Shown here: positions 16,355 to 26,991 of the stretch, one piece after another
Layout: every line of letters begins with the position of its first letter
Position numbering within the stretch: the first letter of the stretch is position 1
NCBI RefSeq assembly: GCF_028285715.1
Contig: NZ_JANQOO010000035.1
Span: forward strand, 1-64,000
Source: Ulvibacterium sp.
GTDB lineage: Bacteria; Bacteroidota; Bacteroidia; Flavobacteriales; Flavobacteriaceae
Length of the DNA stretch: 64,000 nt
Direction of reading: 5' to 3'
The notes under the pieces: generated by a model
The model's database searches: none
Seen by the model: the letters and a program-made list of their open reading frames with translations, nothing else
What the model was told of the DNA's origin: nothing
Made by a program: the position numbers and the translations under genes

Positions 16355-17014
16355 ATGAAAAATTTGAAAGCAATTTTAGGGATATTGGCACTTGGCACTG
16401 TATTGTTCGGTTGTTCTACGGTAAAAGTATCCGATTCATGGGAGGGAATCGATTCGGCCGATATTAAAAATAAGAACGTTTTGGTAGTCCACAAGTCCGG
16501 GAACACAGAGGTAAGGAAACGATTTGAGAAGGATATGGTGGACCAACTTAGGGATAAAGGTTATGATGCTCGGGAAAGTATGGTGAAATACCCGGATTTT
16601 GATCCAATGAAGGAAGGTAATAAGGCAGAAATGAAGAAATTAGGGAATTCTTTGGTAAAAGATGGTTATGAGATAGTGGTTCTAACCCTATTGAAGGACA
16701 TTGAAGAGTATACCAAGACAGTAACTTCCGGTACCACCTATACAATAAACACCTTTCCGGTTTACCATCCTAGGAGGGGATACCACAGAAGTTTTTATAT
16801 AGGTATTGGAAATATTCAGGTTGACGGAGCCCCGTATGAATCCACGACCTCGACACATAAAAAGTATATTTTGGAAACCTTGGTCTATGATTTGACCATG
16901 ACCGAAAATGAACAATTAATAACGATTATTACATCGGAAATTGATAATCCTGCGAGCTTGGGCACTACTTCCAACGATTTTGCCAAGCAAATGGTCAAGG
17001 CAATGAGCAAATAG
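16355..17014 (+). CDS. Lipoprotein, DUF4136-like at best
   Basis: The product has 219 residues from the ATG at 16355 (MKNLKAILGILAL), which gives a clean lipoprotein signal ending LFGCS. Longer readings from 16232 lack a signal. The mature part begins STVKVSDSWEGID and contains NVLVVHKSGNTEVRKRFEKD, a helix-strand pattern like the nucleotide-free Rossmann-like fold of DUF4136-type lipoproteins. There is a Tyr/Arg-rich loop (VYHPRRGYHRSFYIGIG) and a C-terminal NDFAKQMVKAM helix. The family call is tentative. A terminator follows 27 bases after the stop. Confidence 0.65.
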   Translation: MKNLKAILGILALGTVLFGCSTVKVSDSWEGIDSADIKNKNVLVVHKSGNTEVRKRFEKDMVDQLRDKGYDARESMVKYPDFDPMKEGNKAEMKKLGNSLVKDGYEIVVLTLLKDIEEYTKTVTSGTTYTINTFPVYHPRRGYHRSFYIGIGNIQVDGAPYESTTSTHKKYILETLVYDLTMTENEQLITIITSEIDNPASLGTTSNDFAKQMVKAMSK

Positions 17015-17040
17015 AGGGCAGCGCATAAATTGTTAAGAAA

Positions 17041-17070
17041 AGGGGAATGGATCGGTCCATTTCCCTTTTT
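17041..17070 (+). terminator. Terminator after the lipoprotein gene
   Basis: GGGGAATGGA pairs with TCCATTTCCC around the loop TCGG, with one G-T wobble, followed by TTTTT. It starts 27 bases past the stop codon at 17014. Confidence 0.85.
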
Positions 17071-17468
17071 GTCATTTTTTAATGCCTGTATGCAGAATAT
17101 CGTACAACTGCCCGAAGTCCAACAGATTTCTTCTTGCCCTTTATGTTTTTTTACTGGACCAATCCATCTAGGGATTTGAAAATAGAAGAAACTAAAGAAC
17201 TCTTGGCGTAAAAAATGTTCACCGGCACTAATTTTCAAAAACTTACGCAGCCTCTTTTTTGGCATTCCACAAAAATGGAAGCATGGTTTTACATTTCAAT
17301 CTAATTGAAGGTCCCTCTAGATTCTTATGGCAGCCAAACCATGTGAAATTTTTCATTCGAATAGCGCCTATTTTCCTTACAAAGTGATATTAGAAGGGGG
17401 TTGGTCTTGCTTACAACAAAGAAACAAGTCACCGGCTTTTTTTATCTTTAAGAATCCGACCTTTTGCC
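17071..17468. other. Spacer upstream of the propeller sensor gene
   Basis: There is no supported gene. Open frames here lack coding character. A weak -7-like box (TATCTTTA, about 17438-17445) precedes the sensor gene, but no -33 partner at the right distance is seen. Confidence 0.35.
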
Positions 17469-20369
17469 ATGCGATTCAAAATCTTCGTCCTCTGTTGCCT
17501 TTTTTTCCTTCTGGCAGGACTTTCGTATGGACAAAAGTTTAAATATGCTTACTATCATGGAGAGGGGGTTCCCTTTAAAAATGTACACCAGACCATACAG
17601 GATCACCAGGGTTATGTCTGGTTGGCAACAGACCAGGGGTTGTTTAGGTTTGATGGCAATACCTTTGAGGATTTCAATACTACCTTGAGAAGTAAGACCA
17701 TTAGGTCTTTTTTTTCGTGGGATACAAACGATTTGCTTTTCACCAATGACACAGGAATACATAAGGTTTTCTTTGTCAATGGACGACCAAAAATCGAGTC
17801 TTTTAAACCAAACACCACCCTTCATTATCCCACACAGCTTTTTAGGGACAGTCAAAACAGATTATGGATAGGCCAAATGAACGGCTCCATAATGATGTTT
17901 TCAGGGAATACGGATACGGGTAAACCCTTTGATTTGGTGTCACGGGAAAAAACCCCCAGGATGGTCTTTGGAGAGGATAAATTTGGTACTATTTGGGTAT
18001 TGATGCCGGGTCATGGCCTCTTCTACTTTAATGAATCCACCCAAAAATTTATTTCCCTTAAAAACTATGGCTCCAGTAATGACCTTCTTATAAGAGGTGA
18101 TATTATTTGGATAGCTGGGGAAAATTTGGAAAAACTTAAGGTTGACCATAACCGGAATGTCACCCACAAGGAGGCATTTATCATGGAAGAGAAATTGAAG
18201 CATATTGCAGTAAATGATAAGGGTGTTTTATTCCTAAGTTCGGCTTCAGCCATCTATACATTTCAAAGCCAGGGAAATCGAACCAAGCTATCCAAGGTTT
18301 TTGGTGCGAATGACCCACACCGTGTGGAGGAACTATCTTTTGGAACTATAAATCAATTGCAATTCACAAAGGATGAGACTGAACTTGATGATGTAATTTG
18401 GGTAAGCTCGGACAAAGGTCTTGCCTTATTGTGGTCCAGTTTTTTTCAGAGTGTTTCAGGCTTAGGTCATGACAACATCAGGGCCATAAACCCATCCCGG
18501 GAAGGCCCTGTTGTAATCTCACAAGGGGCCGTTTCTTGGATAAATAGTGAAGGCGTCGCCACGAGTTTTCAAAAAGAGGATAATCTCAATGATATTGTGG
18601 GTATCGGCTCATTAAACGATAGGATTTGGTATGGCTCGGCGGAGGGCAAGGTGTTTCAATATCAGGGACATCAACTGAAGAGAACGTATGATTTGAGCGA
18701 TCGCGGAAGTGGTGTATTTTTTATTTTGGCGGACCATACCGGAGACATATGGTTTTGCCAGGCGGCCTCGAATCAACCAATAATAGGGGCGGCAAAAATC
18801 GATTCAAAGGGGAATGTCATTGCATACGGCAAGGACAAAGGTTTTGAGACCCGCATATTGGTATTTCGAGAAGGGGGCAAGAACGAATTGTATGCGGCTG
18901 GCATTGGTCCGGAATCTTATCTCTATAAATATGATCGATTGTCCGACCGTTTTCAAAATAAAAGTTTGCCATTTCCATTTAAGGTCAGTAGTAATTTTGA
19001 GGTCCATGATATGGCCGTGGACCGTTTGGGCCTTGTTTGGCTCGCTACAACGGACGGACTTTTAAAATATGATACAGAAACCATTCGGAAAGTAAACCTT
19101 GGCGCATTCACCGACAGTGAAATACGATCAATAACCGATATGCCCAATGGCGCTCTTTGGCTCGCTACCGATACCAATGGACTCATACATTTGGATGCCA
19201 AGGGCAACCATGTAGTTTTTGATGAAACAAGTGGAACACCATCCAAGATTTCTTCCTATCGTTGTATGGTGCTCTATGAAAATTTACGGCTTTGGGTAGG
19301 CACACCAGAGGGGATTGTCTACTCCTCTCAGATAAATCCGGAACCTTACCAAACAAAGACTCCAATTATAAAAAAGGCTTCGGTAAACAGTAATGTTGTT
19401 GATAGACAGAACACCATAAAGCTAAGGGAATCCCAAAAAGTAGCACTTACCATGGCTACCCTTACTTTCCCAAGCGTGGATGTGCGATACCAATTTAAGG
19501 TCTTCAAAAGTGAAATGGCCCAAGAGGATGTTGAAGATGTCCCATGGTCGAATGCCCAAACCTCGGAGCTTACCTTGAATGAGTTGGAAAGTGGAAACTA
19601 TAAGGTATTGGTTCGGGGTCAAAAAGCCGGAGGGTTTGGATGGAGTGCAGCCGTAGCTATGGATATTGAGGTATCCCAAAAATGGTATAGCACATGGTGG
19701 GGGATGTTACTATTGGCGGCTTTAGGGTTCTTTTTCTTTTGGTTTTTTGCAAGGCGTTGGTTATTGAAGCGGGTAGAGGGATTACAAGCCTCGCTACATC
19801 AAAAACAAAAGGAGCTTGAACAAAAAGAGGCTGAATTGGTGGAACAGAGCGGGGCCCTCCTTCAAAAAAAGAACCAACTAAAAAGTGCAGGGATCAATAT
19901 ATATCTACTTCACAAGCTAATTCGGCAGATTCCAGGGGATTCCGATTGGAAAGTAATTCTGCCTATACTGAACAAATTGGTAGAACTTCCCACAGGAATT
20001 GATGTATTTGAGCTTGCTTTTAAGGAGGGAGAGGTTATCCGATTTAAGGGTTACCAAAGGGAAAATCATGAAATGATCAAGAGAGAGGAAGCATTTGATG
20101 AAAAAAGCAACTTACCCAGTTATGTCACGTGTACAGGGAAACTTCTTTTAATTGATGATTTCAATAGGGAAGCTGAAGAACACATAAGTAAAAAAGATAG
20201 TATGGGATATCTTTCAAGAATGTATATGCCCTTTGAACAAAAAGTGGGAGGTACGGCAATTTTTTGTGTTTATTCCAAGGAAAAAAATGCGTTTTCCCAA
20301 CAGGCAAGTGCTTTGTTGGGAATTCTTGTTCGGTTTTTGTCAATAAACGCAAGTGATGGACTCAACTAA
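17469..20369 (+). CDS. Two-component-type propeller sensor without kinase domain
   Basis: This is a 966-residue protein. A signal peptide ([12 protein letters not shown]) is followed by about 600 residues of Reg_prop beta-propeller blades ([59 protein letters not shown]), a Y_Y_Y-like beta domain (residues about 660-735), one membrane helix ([19 protein letters not shown], about 740), a coiled coil rich in Gln, Lys and Glu, and a cytoplasmic GAF-like domain to the end. Hybrid sensors of this type normally carry a histidine kinase, and none is present, so the output is unknown. The channel gene overlaps its end by 14 bases, which suggests that the sensor and channel work together. Confidence 0.85.
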   Translation: MRFKIFVLCCLFFLLAGLSYGQKFKYAYYHGEGVPFKNVHQTIQDHQGYVWLATDQGLFRFDGNTFEDFNTTLRSKTIRSFFSWDTNDLLFTNDTGIHKVFFVNGRPKIESFKPNTTLHYPTQLFRDSQNRLWIGQMNGSIMMFSGNTDTGKPFDLVSREKTPRMVFGEDKFGTIWVLMPGHGLFYFNESTQKFISLKNYGSSNDLLIRGDIIWIAGENLEKLKVDHNRNVTHKEAFIMEEKLKHIAVNDKGVLFLSSASAIYTFQSQGNRTKLSKVFGANDPHRVEELSFGTINQLQFTKDETELDDVIWVSSDKGLALLWSSFFQSVSGLGHDNIRAINPSREGPVVISQGAVSWINSEGVATSFQKEDNLNDIVGIGSLNDRIWYGSAEGKVFQYQGHQLKRTYDLSDRGSGVFFILADHTGDIWFCQAASNQPIIGAAKIDSKGNVIAYGKDKGFETRILVFREGGKNELYAAGIGPESYLYKYDRLSDRFQNKSLPFPFKVSSNFEVHDMAVDRLGLVWLATTDGLLKYDTETIRKVNLGAFTDSEIRSITDMPNGALWLATDTNGLIHLDAKGNHVVFDETSGTPSKISSYRCMVLYENLRLWVGTPEGIVYSSQINPEPYQTKTPIIKKASVNSNVVDRQNTIKLRESQKVALTMATLTFPSVDVRYQFKVFKSEMAQEDVEDVPWSNAQTSELTLNELESGNYKVLVRGQKAGGFGWSAAVAMDIEVSQKWYSTWWGMLLLAALGFFFFWFFARRWLLKRVEGLQASLHQKQKELEQKEAELVEQSGALLQKKNQLKSAGINIYLLHKLIRQIPGDSDWKVILPILNKLVELPTGIDVFELAFKEGEVIRFKGYQRENHEMIKREEAFDEKSNLPSYVTCTGKLLLIDDFNREAEEHISKKDSMGYLSRMYMPFEQKVGGTAIFCVYSKEKNAFSQQASALLGILVRFLSINASDGLN

Positions 20370-21450
20370 AATACATAGAATGCCTTCGATATCATTTTTG
20401 CTTGCAACTCTTCTTACAAGTATTGTGGGTAGCGCCAATACATATAGGGATACCCTGCTAGTAGGCATTTATCAGGACCCCCCCTTTGTAGTAAGGGAAT
20501 CGGGAGGCTATACTGGAGTTTCAATTGATCTTTGGGAGCATATTGCATCTGAAATGGATATGGCTTACAAATATGTTGAGTTCAGCGATGCCATAGGCAT
20601 TATTCGCTCCTTGGACTATAATGAACTTGATGTTTCAATCAATCCTCTTAGTAACAGTCCAAGTCGGATTGAGCGATTTCAGGTTAGCCAACCCTTCTAT
20701 ATTTCCAGTGTGGGCATTGCCACCACAGTGAGTAGTCAAAGTCAGTTTCGGATTTTTATCAATAATTTCTTTTCTCGGGATTTTCTGAATATAATACTCC
20801 TCTTGTTCGCCATTTTATTGACCTTTGGAACCATTCTGTGGTTCGCTGAACGAAGGACCAACAAATACCAGTTTAGGCCGGGTATCAGGGGTTTGTTTGA
20901 CGGTCTTTGGTGGGCCGCGGTGACCATGACCACGGTAGGCTATGGGGACAAGGCACCAAAAACCCATTTGGGAAAGACCATTGCCATTATTTGGATGTTT
21001 ACGGCTATCATTATTATATCAGGATTTACGGCTACTATAGCCTCAACACTAACGGTAAACACCCTTGAAGCTGATATCAATGGACTGGAAGACCTCCAAG
21101 GGGCAAAGAAAATTGGTGTAGTGGGTGCTTCCGATGCGGAATTCTTTGCGCAGCAACAAGATTTGCAGCCATCACAAGTCTATAGAACCCCATCACAGGC
21201 ACTAAGGGCTTTATCGCGAAAGGAAATTGAGGTTTTGGTTTCCGATAAAACGACCATTGAGTACCTTATTAAAACGAACAATATGGGAAATCATGTAAGG
21301 TTACTTCCACTGACTTTTCAGAAACAGTATAGAAGTTTCATCATGCCCAAGACCCAACCGTTTTTTAATGAGGTGAACAAACAACTCATTATCCAAATTC
21401 AATCGGTATCGTGGAATGAATCGCTGAAAAAATATGGGTTAGAGGAATAA
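20356..21450 (+). CDS. GluR0-like ligand-gated potassium channel (ionotropic receptor type)
   Basis: The product has 364 residues from the ATG at 20356; the later ATG at 20380 would remove the positive charges of the signal peptide. Order: signal peptide, S1 ligand lobe (about 31-125, [13 protein letters not shown] with SPSRIERF providing the ligand-type arginine), membrane helix (about 144-163), pore loop with the potassium filter TVGYGD (193-198), second helix (about 207-228), S2 lobe to the end. This split of a periplasmic binding domain around a two-helix pore is the plan of bacterial GluR0 and of animal glutamate receptors. The ligand is probably an amino acid, not proven. The gene is coupled to the upstream propeller sensor and followed by a sugar symporter. 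Confidence 0.88.
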   Translation: MDSTKIHRMPSISFLLATLLTSIVGSANTYRDTLLVGIYQDPPFVVRESGGYTGVSIDLWEHIASEMDMAYKYVEFSDAIGIIRSLDYNELDVSINPLSNSPSRIERFQVSQPFYISSVGIATTVSSQSQFRIFINNFFSRDFLNIILLLFAILLTFGTILWFAERRTNKYQFRPGIRGLFDGLWWAAVTMTTVGYGDKAPKTHLGKTIAIIWMFTAIIIISGFTATIASTLTVNTLEADINGLEDLQGAKKIGVVGASDAEFFAQQQDLQPSQVYRTPSQALRALSRKEIEVLVSDKTTIEYLIKTNNMGNHVRLLPLTFQKQYRSFIMPKTQPFFNEVNKQLIIQIQSVSWNESLKKYGLEE

Positions 21451-21607
21451 AGTTTCTATATTATATTCTGAAATACTGAAACATCCGAATTTGATAAGCA
21501 GTATACCCCAGGCACGGATAGACCTTAAAATGCCTATAGGGCAAACCCGATTATCATCAAGAGAGCGGGAGAAATACGAAAAAGATAACCAACTAAACCA
21601 ACCAATT

Positions 21608-23062
21608 ATGTCAGCATCAATAACTACAAACGCCCCAAAAGTGCCTTTTGGCCAAAAAATAGCCTTTGGAATCGGTATGCTTGCCAACCAGATGTTTCCT
21701 GCTATTCTTGGCATATTTATGGTAGTCTTGGTCCAAGATCTTGGATTTCCTGGTTGGATGTGGGGTATCCTGTTTTTCCTTCCAAGAGTTTTCGATTCTA
21801 TAACGGACCCTATAATGGGCTTTATATCGGATAACACAAAATCCAAATGGGGTAGGCGTAGGCACTATGTTTTTTTGGGAGCCGTGATTATGGGCATTTC
21901 ATTTGTTACGATGTGGCAATTGTATCGTGAAAATGGGCTGGATTATAATTTTACCTATTTTCTCCTATGGTCGTTTGTCTTTTATTTGGGGTTGACCATT
22001 TTCAGTGTCCCTTACGTAGCCATGGGCTATGAAATGAGTAATGATTTCCATGAGCGTACGGATATTATGGCCATTGCACAATGGATCGGCCAATGGGCCT
22101 GGGTCATCGCACCGTGGTTTTGGGTATTTATGTATGACCAGGGATGGTTTGCTTCCGCGGAAGCGGCTACAAGGGAACTTGCCATTTGGGTGGGTATCAT
22201 ATGTATGATTTTTGCCATGGTGCCGGCTATTTTTATCAAAAGTGAATCTACTCTTGGTGCAGATTACGCACCCCTGAACATAAGAACGATCGGAGGTAGT
22301 TTAAAGAAGATTATCGATGGTTTTAAGGAAGCCTTCAAGTCAAGACCTTTCCGGCAATTGTGTATTGCTACCTTCTTTATTTACAATACGTTCTATACCA
22401 TTGCAAGCTTTTCGTTTTTTATAGTGGTGTACTATTTATTCGGTGGAGACGCGGGTGCGGCCGGTATGTGGCCCACATTGTTTGGTAGCGTGGGTGCCCT
22501 GGCCACCACCTTTATCGTAATTCCAATAATAACGGCCATGTCCAAGAAAATGGGGAAAAAGAAAGCGTTTATTATTTCACAGGCCATTTCCATCCTTGGA
22601 TATATAATGTTGTGGTTTCTCTTTATACCAGGCAAACCGTATATGTTTTTGTTCGCCCTGCCTTTTTTCTCTTTTGGTATCGGAAGTCTGTTTACGCTGA
22701 TGATGTCCATGACCGCCGATGTCATTGATTTGGATGAACTCAACACCGGGGAACGGCGAGAAGGTGTTTTTGGGGCTATTTATTGGTGGATGGTAAAATT
22801 CGGTTTTGCCATAGCAGGTTTACTAACGGGCACCATAATGTCAGTAGTAGGTTTTAATCCAGATGCCGCTACACAGCCAGAGGGAGCCATTTTTGGTCTA
22901 AGGGCCTTTTATTCCGGATTTCCGATCATCGGTACCTTAATCGCCATTTACGTTATGCGCAATTATGATATCACTGAAGAAAGGGCCAATGAAATCAGTG
23001 CGGAATTGGAAAAACGCAAAAATGAGGAAGGCAAAGAAGCCACATTCCCATTAAAAAGCTAA
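21608..23062 (+). CDS. GPH-family (MelB-like) MFS sugar symporter
   Basis: The protein has 484 residues from the ATG at 21608 (MSASITTNAPKV). Upstream starts in the same frame add a leader of no membrane character. Twelve hydrophobic segments are expected, and the family marks are PRVFDSITDPIMGFISDNT after helix 2 (cation site region) and the loop KSKWGRRRHYV. The central loop carries KIIDGFKEAFKSRPFRQ, and AMSKKMGKKKAF precedes the C-terminal half. GPH proteins move sugars or glycosides with sodium or protons. The neighbours (propeller sensor and channel) do not give the substrate. Confidence 0.87.
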   Translation: MSASITTNAPKVPFGQKIAFGIGMLANQMFPAILGIFMVVLVQDLGFPGWMWGILFFLPRVFDSITDPIMGFISDNTKSKWGRRRHYVFLGAVIMGISFVTMWQLYRENGLDYNFTYFLLWSFVFYLGLTIFSVPYVAMGYEMSNDFHERTDIMAIAQWIGQWAWVIAPWFWVFMYDQGWFASAEAATRELAIWVGIICMIFAMVPAIFIKSESTLGADYAPLNIRTIGGSLKKIIDGFKEAFKSRPFRQLCIATFFIYNTFYTIASFSFFIVVYYLFGGDAGAAGMWPTLFGSVGALATTFIVIPIITAMSKKMGKKKAFIISQAISILGYIMLWFLFIPGKPYMFLFALPFFSFGIGSLFTLMMSMTADVIDLDELNTGERREGVFGAIYWWMVKFGFAIAGLLTGTIMSVVGFNPDAATQPEGAIFGLRAFYSGFPIIGTLIAIYVMRNYDITEERANEISAELEKRKNEEGKEATFPLKS

Positions 23063-23115
23063 AATTCCTTTCCTTAACAACGGATAGTCTTGCTGTAGAA
23101 GTATAGGGTACCCGT

Positions 23116-23628
23116 TTATTCCAAATGTTGCACAAAAATGGTGGCTTCCAAAAACGATTTCCGTTTACGATAGTCCCTTTTCTTCTCAAAATCCACATGA
23201 ACGATATCACCAAAGCTTCCTTTCCGTTCCAAGGCGTATACTACCTGAAGGATATCGGTATACCCTCCGTTTAGGACAATGGAATGGGTAAGGAGCCTAT
23301 GATTGTCAAAGTTTTGGATGTGTGGAGGATTGAAATCCATTACGTTTACGTTCCTAATCTTGGCCTGCTCATTAATGGTACGCAACAGATTATTTTGGAT
23401 GGAGGTATCCCCTATATCCATCTGTTGCATTATGGAGTCATAGTACTGTTCTTTTTGGGCCAGAATAGCGAGCTGCACAGGAATATCGCCGGCCTGAATG
23501 CTTTTGGACTTCAGATTCCCGTGTTCCCTATGGATTGCCATGGTTTTGGATAAAGCCAACTTGTAAGTGGCAAAGAGCAGCACTAGGCACCCGGCGATTA
23601 ATAGTTTATTCCTTTTGTCCAGTTTCAT
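23116..23628 (-). CDS. GspM/PilO-like inner membrane assembly protein
   Basis: The product has 170 residues from the ATG at 23628, with one N-terminal membrane helix (KLLIAGCLVLLFATYKLAL), a coiled periplasmic stretch (residues 30-75) and a ferredoxin-like domain (RLLTHSIVLNGGYTDILQV, followed by a strand and helix). The size and order match GspM or PilO, which pair with GspL or PilN to dock the ATPase under the filament. Sequence similarity is low, so the call rests on architecture and on its place as last gene of the operon, overlapping the GspL-like gene by 23 bases. Confidence 0.7.
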   Translation of the reverse strand: MKLDKRNKLLIAGCLVLLFATYKLALSKTMAIHREHGNLKSKSIQAGDIPVQLAILAQKEQYYDSIMQQMDIGDTSIQNNLLRTINEQAKIRNVNVMDFNPPHIQNFDNHRLLTHSIVLNGGYTDILQVVYALERKGSFGDIVHVDFEKKRDYRKRKSFLEATIFVQHLE

Positions 23629-24823
23629 ACATCGTGACTTTAATCGTAAAATTGGAGGCATTGGAATGTACAAAATCATAGTCCAAAGTTTCCACGCCCA
23701 AAATCCAATCCCATTTTTCCAGCTGTTCCAGCCATTTTGAAAATTCCGTATCGTCTTCGGATATACCGGAGATCAGTATCGTATTTTGCTTTAGCCGTAC
23801 CGGTTTGGAATCCCGAACAGGTTTGTCCAAGGGCTGATAACTTATCCTATCCAGTAAGATTTGTTGGGGGATACTCTTGGCAAGTCTATCCAGATAAAGG
23901 GTAGATTTGGAATTTGAAACGGTCTTTAGGGTCTCTACCCGTTCTTTTTTAGTGTTAACCCTACCTTCCAACGAAATCAGATTTTCCTTCTGCGAACTAT
24001 CCAGGGTCAATTCGGAATTTAACCGATTTACTTCGGCGCGATAGTGGTCGAAAATCAGAAAATTGACTAGCAAAAGAATGATAAAAAAAGAGAGGGAAGC
24101 CTTTAGCCCATAGTCAAAGATTCTCCGGTTTTTGAAGTTTGACTGGAATTGCCCGTTGGTTTCCGTAAAATTTGATATGTTGGTATTTCCTCTCAAATGC
24201 CCTAGAATCTGGGAGAAGGCCAAAAGACTGGAATTGGATAATTTCAATCCATTTATAAGATAATCATGGGATACGGGATGTTCTATGGGACTGACTTCCC
24301 GAATAACCCCCTTTTCCAAAGCCATTTGGAAATTTGAGATCACGATAACTTGGTTTTCCATAAAAGCGGCACTATGCGCCATGGAACCGAGGCCCAATGA
24401 AAAATGAAATATTTCCAACCCCAATTCCTTTAGTTCTCCAATAAGGCCATTAACATATTCCTTTTTGGAAATGGCCACAATGGGGTGTGATGATATTTGG
24501 GCGACTCCATAATAAAAATTGTCCAGGTCCAAATTGGGAAACGCGCCATGCACCAAGGCCTGGGGATTCTCGTTTTTGGAGCTGGGGGCCATTTTCACCA
24601 ATACCTTGGAGGTATTTAGGGACAGGAATAGTGGGGTATTCCTTTTAAGGGATTTGCACAATTCCTTTGGGTCCGAAAACGGTTCGGTCTTGACCAAATG
24701 CAGTTCTCCCTTTTTTTTAAGGACCTCCAAATAATGGTAGTGCTCTCTTCCATCCACTTCATGAATTTCCAGTCCGGCATAGGAACTACCTTCCGTCAAA
24801 TATGTTATCCAGGGTTTTAGCAT
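23606..24823 (-). CDS. GspL-like protein (cytoplasmic PilM-like + periplasmic PilN-like)
   Basis: The protein has 405 residues. Residues 1-240 form a cytoplasmic, actin-like domain without evident nucleotide motifs (FSDPKELCKSLKRN, HPIVAISKKEYVNG, LGSMAHSAAFMENQ). A single helix follows (LKASLSFFIILLLVNFLIF, about 246-266), then a coiled coil (NRLNSELTLDSSQKENL) and a ferredoxin-like end (NTILISGISEDDTEFSKWLE). This is the plan of GspL, equal to PilM and PilN joined. It would connect the ATPase to the periplasmic parts. Its start codon overlaps the secretin stop by one base. Confidence 0.75.
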   Translation of the reverse strand: MLKPWITYLTEGSSYAGLEIHEVDGREHYHYLEVLKKKGELHLVKTEPFSDPKELCKSLKRNTPLFLSLNTSKVLVKMAPSSKNENPQALVHGAFPNLDLDNFYYGVAQISSHPIVAISKKEYVNGLIGELKELGLEIFHFSLGLGSMAHSAAFMENQVIVISNFQMALEKGVIREVSPIEHPVSHDYLINGLKLSNSSLLAFSQILGHLRGNTNISNFTETNGQFQSNFKNRRIFDYGLKASLSFFIILLLVNFLIFDHYRAEVNRLNSELTLDSSQKENLISLEGRVNTKKERVETLKTVSNSKSTLYLDRLAKSIPQQILLDRISYQPLDKPVRDSKPVRLKQNTILISGISEDDTEFSKWLEQLEKWDWILGVETLDYDFVHSNASNFTIKVTMYETGQKE

Positions 24824-26991
24824 CAGTAGATTACCGTAGGTTTAATAAGGATGGTTAATTTTTGTTTGGTATCTTCCCGCCTACGTTGGCTAAACAGCCA
24901 TTTTATAACAGGGATACGGGCCAGAAAAGGAACCCCGTTACCGGTATCGTTCTTTAATTTTTCTTCCAATCCACCTAAAATGGCCAAATCTTGGTTTTGC
25001 ATTCGGACAATGGAACTAAACTCTCGGGAGGTGAGTCCTGGAGGTGCATCCTCTTCAATACGTTCTCCGCTAAAATCGGATTGGATAACATTGATATCCA
25101 AGGTAACTTGCCCGTTGCCGGAGACCAAGGGTTTTATGCTTATGGCCAATTCGGCATCAATGGGATGATAATTCCGCACCTCTGAAGTGGTGGGGATCTG
25201 TGATCCAAAAAAGTTTTGATTGGTAACCACGTAATAGGTAGTCTCCCCAATGGAAAGATTGGCTCTATGCCCATTTAGGGTAGAAAGCTTTGGGGTAGAA
25301 CGAATTTTTAAATTTCCGTTTTCTTCCATTGCCTTGATGTTGGCAAAGAATTCGGGTACTACCTGTCCGATGTTGAACGAACCGAACCCGTCAAAACCGC
25401 CTATAATTTTATTTACCGTATTGGCCCCTAGGGTCACATCGGATTCGGGAAACAATTTTCCATGGGTGTTGACAGGAGCATCGCCAATTCCCCAGCTGAT
25501 ACCGGTTTCCACGGTGGCTGATTTTTTAACCTCTATGATCATAACCTCAATAAGTACTACGGGAACCGGTTTGTCAATTTCCTTGATGAATTCCTTAAAA
25601 CGTTCAATATTGCTGGACGGACCACTTACAAAAAAGCTGTTCAATTCATAATCTACCCGAATATCCAGATCTGCCTTAAGTTCATCCGGTAAAATACTTA
25701 CGATGGCCTCTGCACCGTCCTGATAGGTATCAAAATTCCGGGAACGGGTATCTACACTCCTTCGATTATTGTTCGTATTGAATCCTTGTTGGTTGTTTTG
25801 GACGCCACCGGTACCGAAAAAACTAATATTGGAAGAGGTGGTCCTTCCGGAGGAACGATACCCACCGGATTGGGAAGGGTCCCCCAATAGCTCCACCGAA
25901 CGGTACATCATTTGTACGATTTCCACCTCACGCAAGCTCAACTGATCGGCGGTACCAAAAAAATAAATATTCCCCTCCTTTTTGAAGGTAAAGTTTACCG
26001 GTGGGCTTGATTGGGGCGGGTTGTTCCCGTTCTGCCGTCTATTCTGATTGTTTGGCCTATTTTGTACGGCTGGGGCAGGGATGTGGGTTTCCTGACTCTC
26101 GAAAATATGTCGTAATAGGGCATCAAAATGAATATTTTTGGCGGTAAAGGTCACATGACCGGCCTGCTCCAATGGGGTGGCCATATAGATGTCCAATTTT
26201 AAGTCATGGGCCAAATCATATACAATGGATGCTATGGATGTATTGGTAAGGTCCACGTTCAATATGCGGTTAACCGTATCCAATACCTGATACGGACGCC
26301 TATTGCCTCCCAGCCTTCTTGAAGATGTCCCCGGCCCATTGGAGGTTTCGGCAAAGGTGTCAAAAAGATAAAAGCCGTCTTTGGATTTGGAATAGGCCAT
26401 CCCGTTGGTTTCCGCCAATTTTTCCATGGCCGTATCAAAGGGCACATTGGAAAGATATAGGCTCAGGTTTCTAGTTTCCATCCCGGAGGCATATAACAGG
26501 TTTTTCCCGGAAACATCCATAATGGTCCGGAACGCTTTCCCCAAGGGATCGTTCTTAAGATCCAGGGAAATTAAATTTTCTGTTCTGCTGTAGTTCACCC
26601 CAATCTTTTTTTCCAAGACTTCCGGTGTGGGCGGACTATATTTTTTAATGGACAGGATATTCCCGGTAAAATCTATGGTGAGTCCGTATTCCTTACATAA
26701 AAACACCAAAAGATCCGCAACCGTTACCTCTGAAAAACTGTTTACAATTGTAACGTTTTCCAAATCCGGTGAAACTGTAAGGTTGAGGTTGTGTACTTTA
26801 GATACGGCTATCAAAAAATTGGGTAGGGTTACATTCGTAACATTGATATCCAATTTTAGGCTCTTGTTCAGTTCGGAATTTTCCAAGGCCAGAACCTCCA
26901 AATGATTTTGGATGTTTTGTATACGGTCGGGTTCCTGGCCGGTCGCCCTAAAAATGACTAAAAAGAATACTATATAGAGAAATCGCTTCAT
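24823..26991 (-). CDS. gspD: Outer membrane secretin (GspD/PilQ family)
   Basis: This 722-residue protein has a signal peptide (FLYIVFFLVIFRATG). The N-terminal STN/N0-type and N domains follow (NVTLPNFLIAVSKVHNLNL, VTVADLLVFLCKEYGLTID, NTSIASIVYDLAHDLKLDI), then a Gly/Asn/Ser-rich linker (about 310-420) and the secretin domain (VPVVLIEVMIIEVKKS, IRSTPKLSTLNGHRANLSIG, ending FLARIPVIKWLFSQRRRED). Secretins form the ring through which pseudopilus-driven cargo or pili leave the cell. The gene overlaps the ATPase gene by four bases (ATGA). The asparagine-rich inserts are typical of Bacteroidota. Confidence 0.92.
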   Translation of the reverse strand: MKRFLYIVFFLVIFRATGQEPDRIQNIQNHLEVLALENSELNKSLKLDINVTNVTLPNFLIAVSKVHNLNLTVSPDLENVTIVNSFSEVTVADLLVFLCKEYGLTIDFTGNILSIKKYSPPTPEVLEKKIGVNYSRTENLISLDLKNDPLGKAFRTIMDVSGKNLLYASGMETRNLSLYLSNVPFDTAMEKLAETNGMAYSKSKDGFYLFDTFAETSNGPGTSSRRLGGNRRPYQVLDTVNRILNVDLTNTSIASIVYDLAHDLKLDIYMATPLEQAGHVTFTAKNIHFDALLRHIFESQETHIPAPAVQNRPNNQNRRQNGNNPPQSSPPVNFTFKKEGNIYFFGTADQLSLREVEIVQMMYRSVELLGDPSQSGGYRSSGRTTSSNISFFGTGGVQNNQQGFNTNNNRRSVDTRSRNFDTYQDGAEAIVSILPDELKADLDIRVDYELNSFFVSGPSSNIERFKEFIKEIDKPVPVVLIEVMIIEVKKSATVETGISWGIGDAPVNTHGKLFPESDVTLGANTVNKIIGGFDGFGSFNIGQVVPEFFANIKAMEENGNLKIRSTPKLSTLNGHRANLSIGETTYYVVTNQNFFGSQIPTTSEVRNYHPIDAELAISIKPLVSGNGQVTLDINVIQSDFSGERIEEDAPPGLTSREFSSIVRMQNQDLAILGGLEEKLKNDTGNGVPFLARIPVIKWLFSQRRREDTKQKLTILIKPTVIY

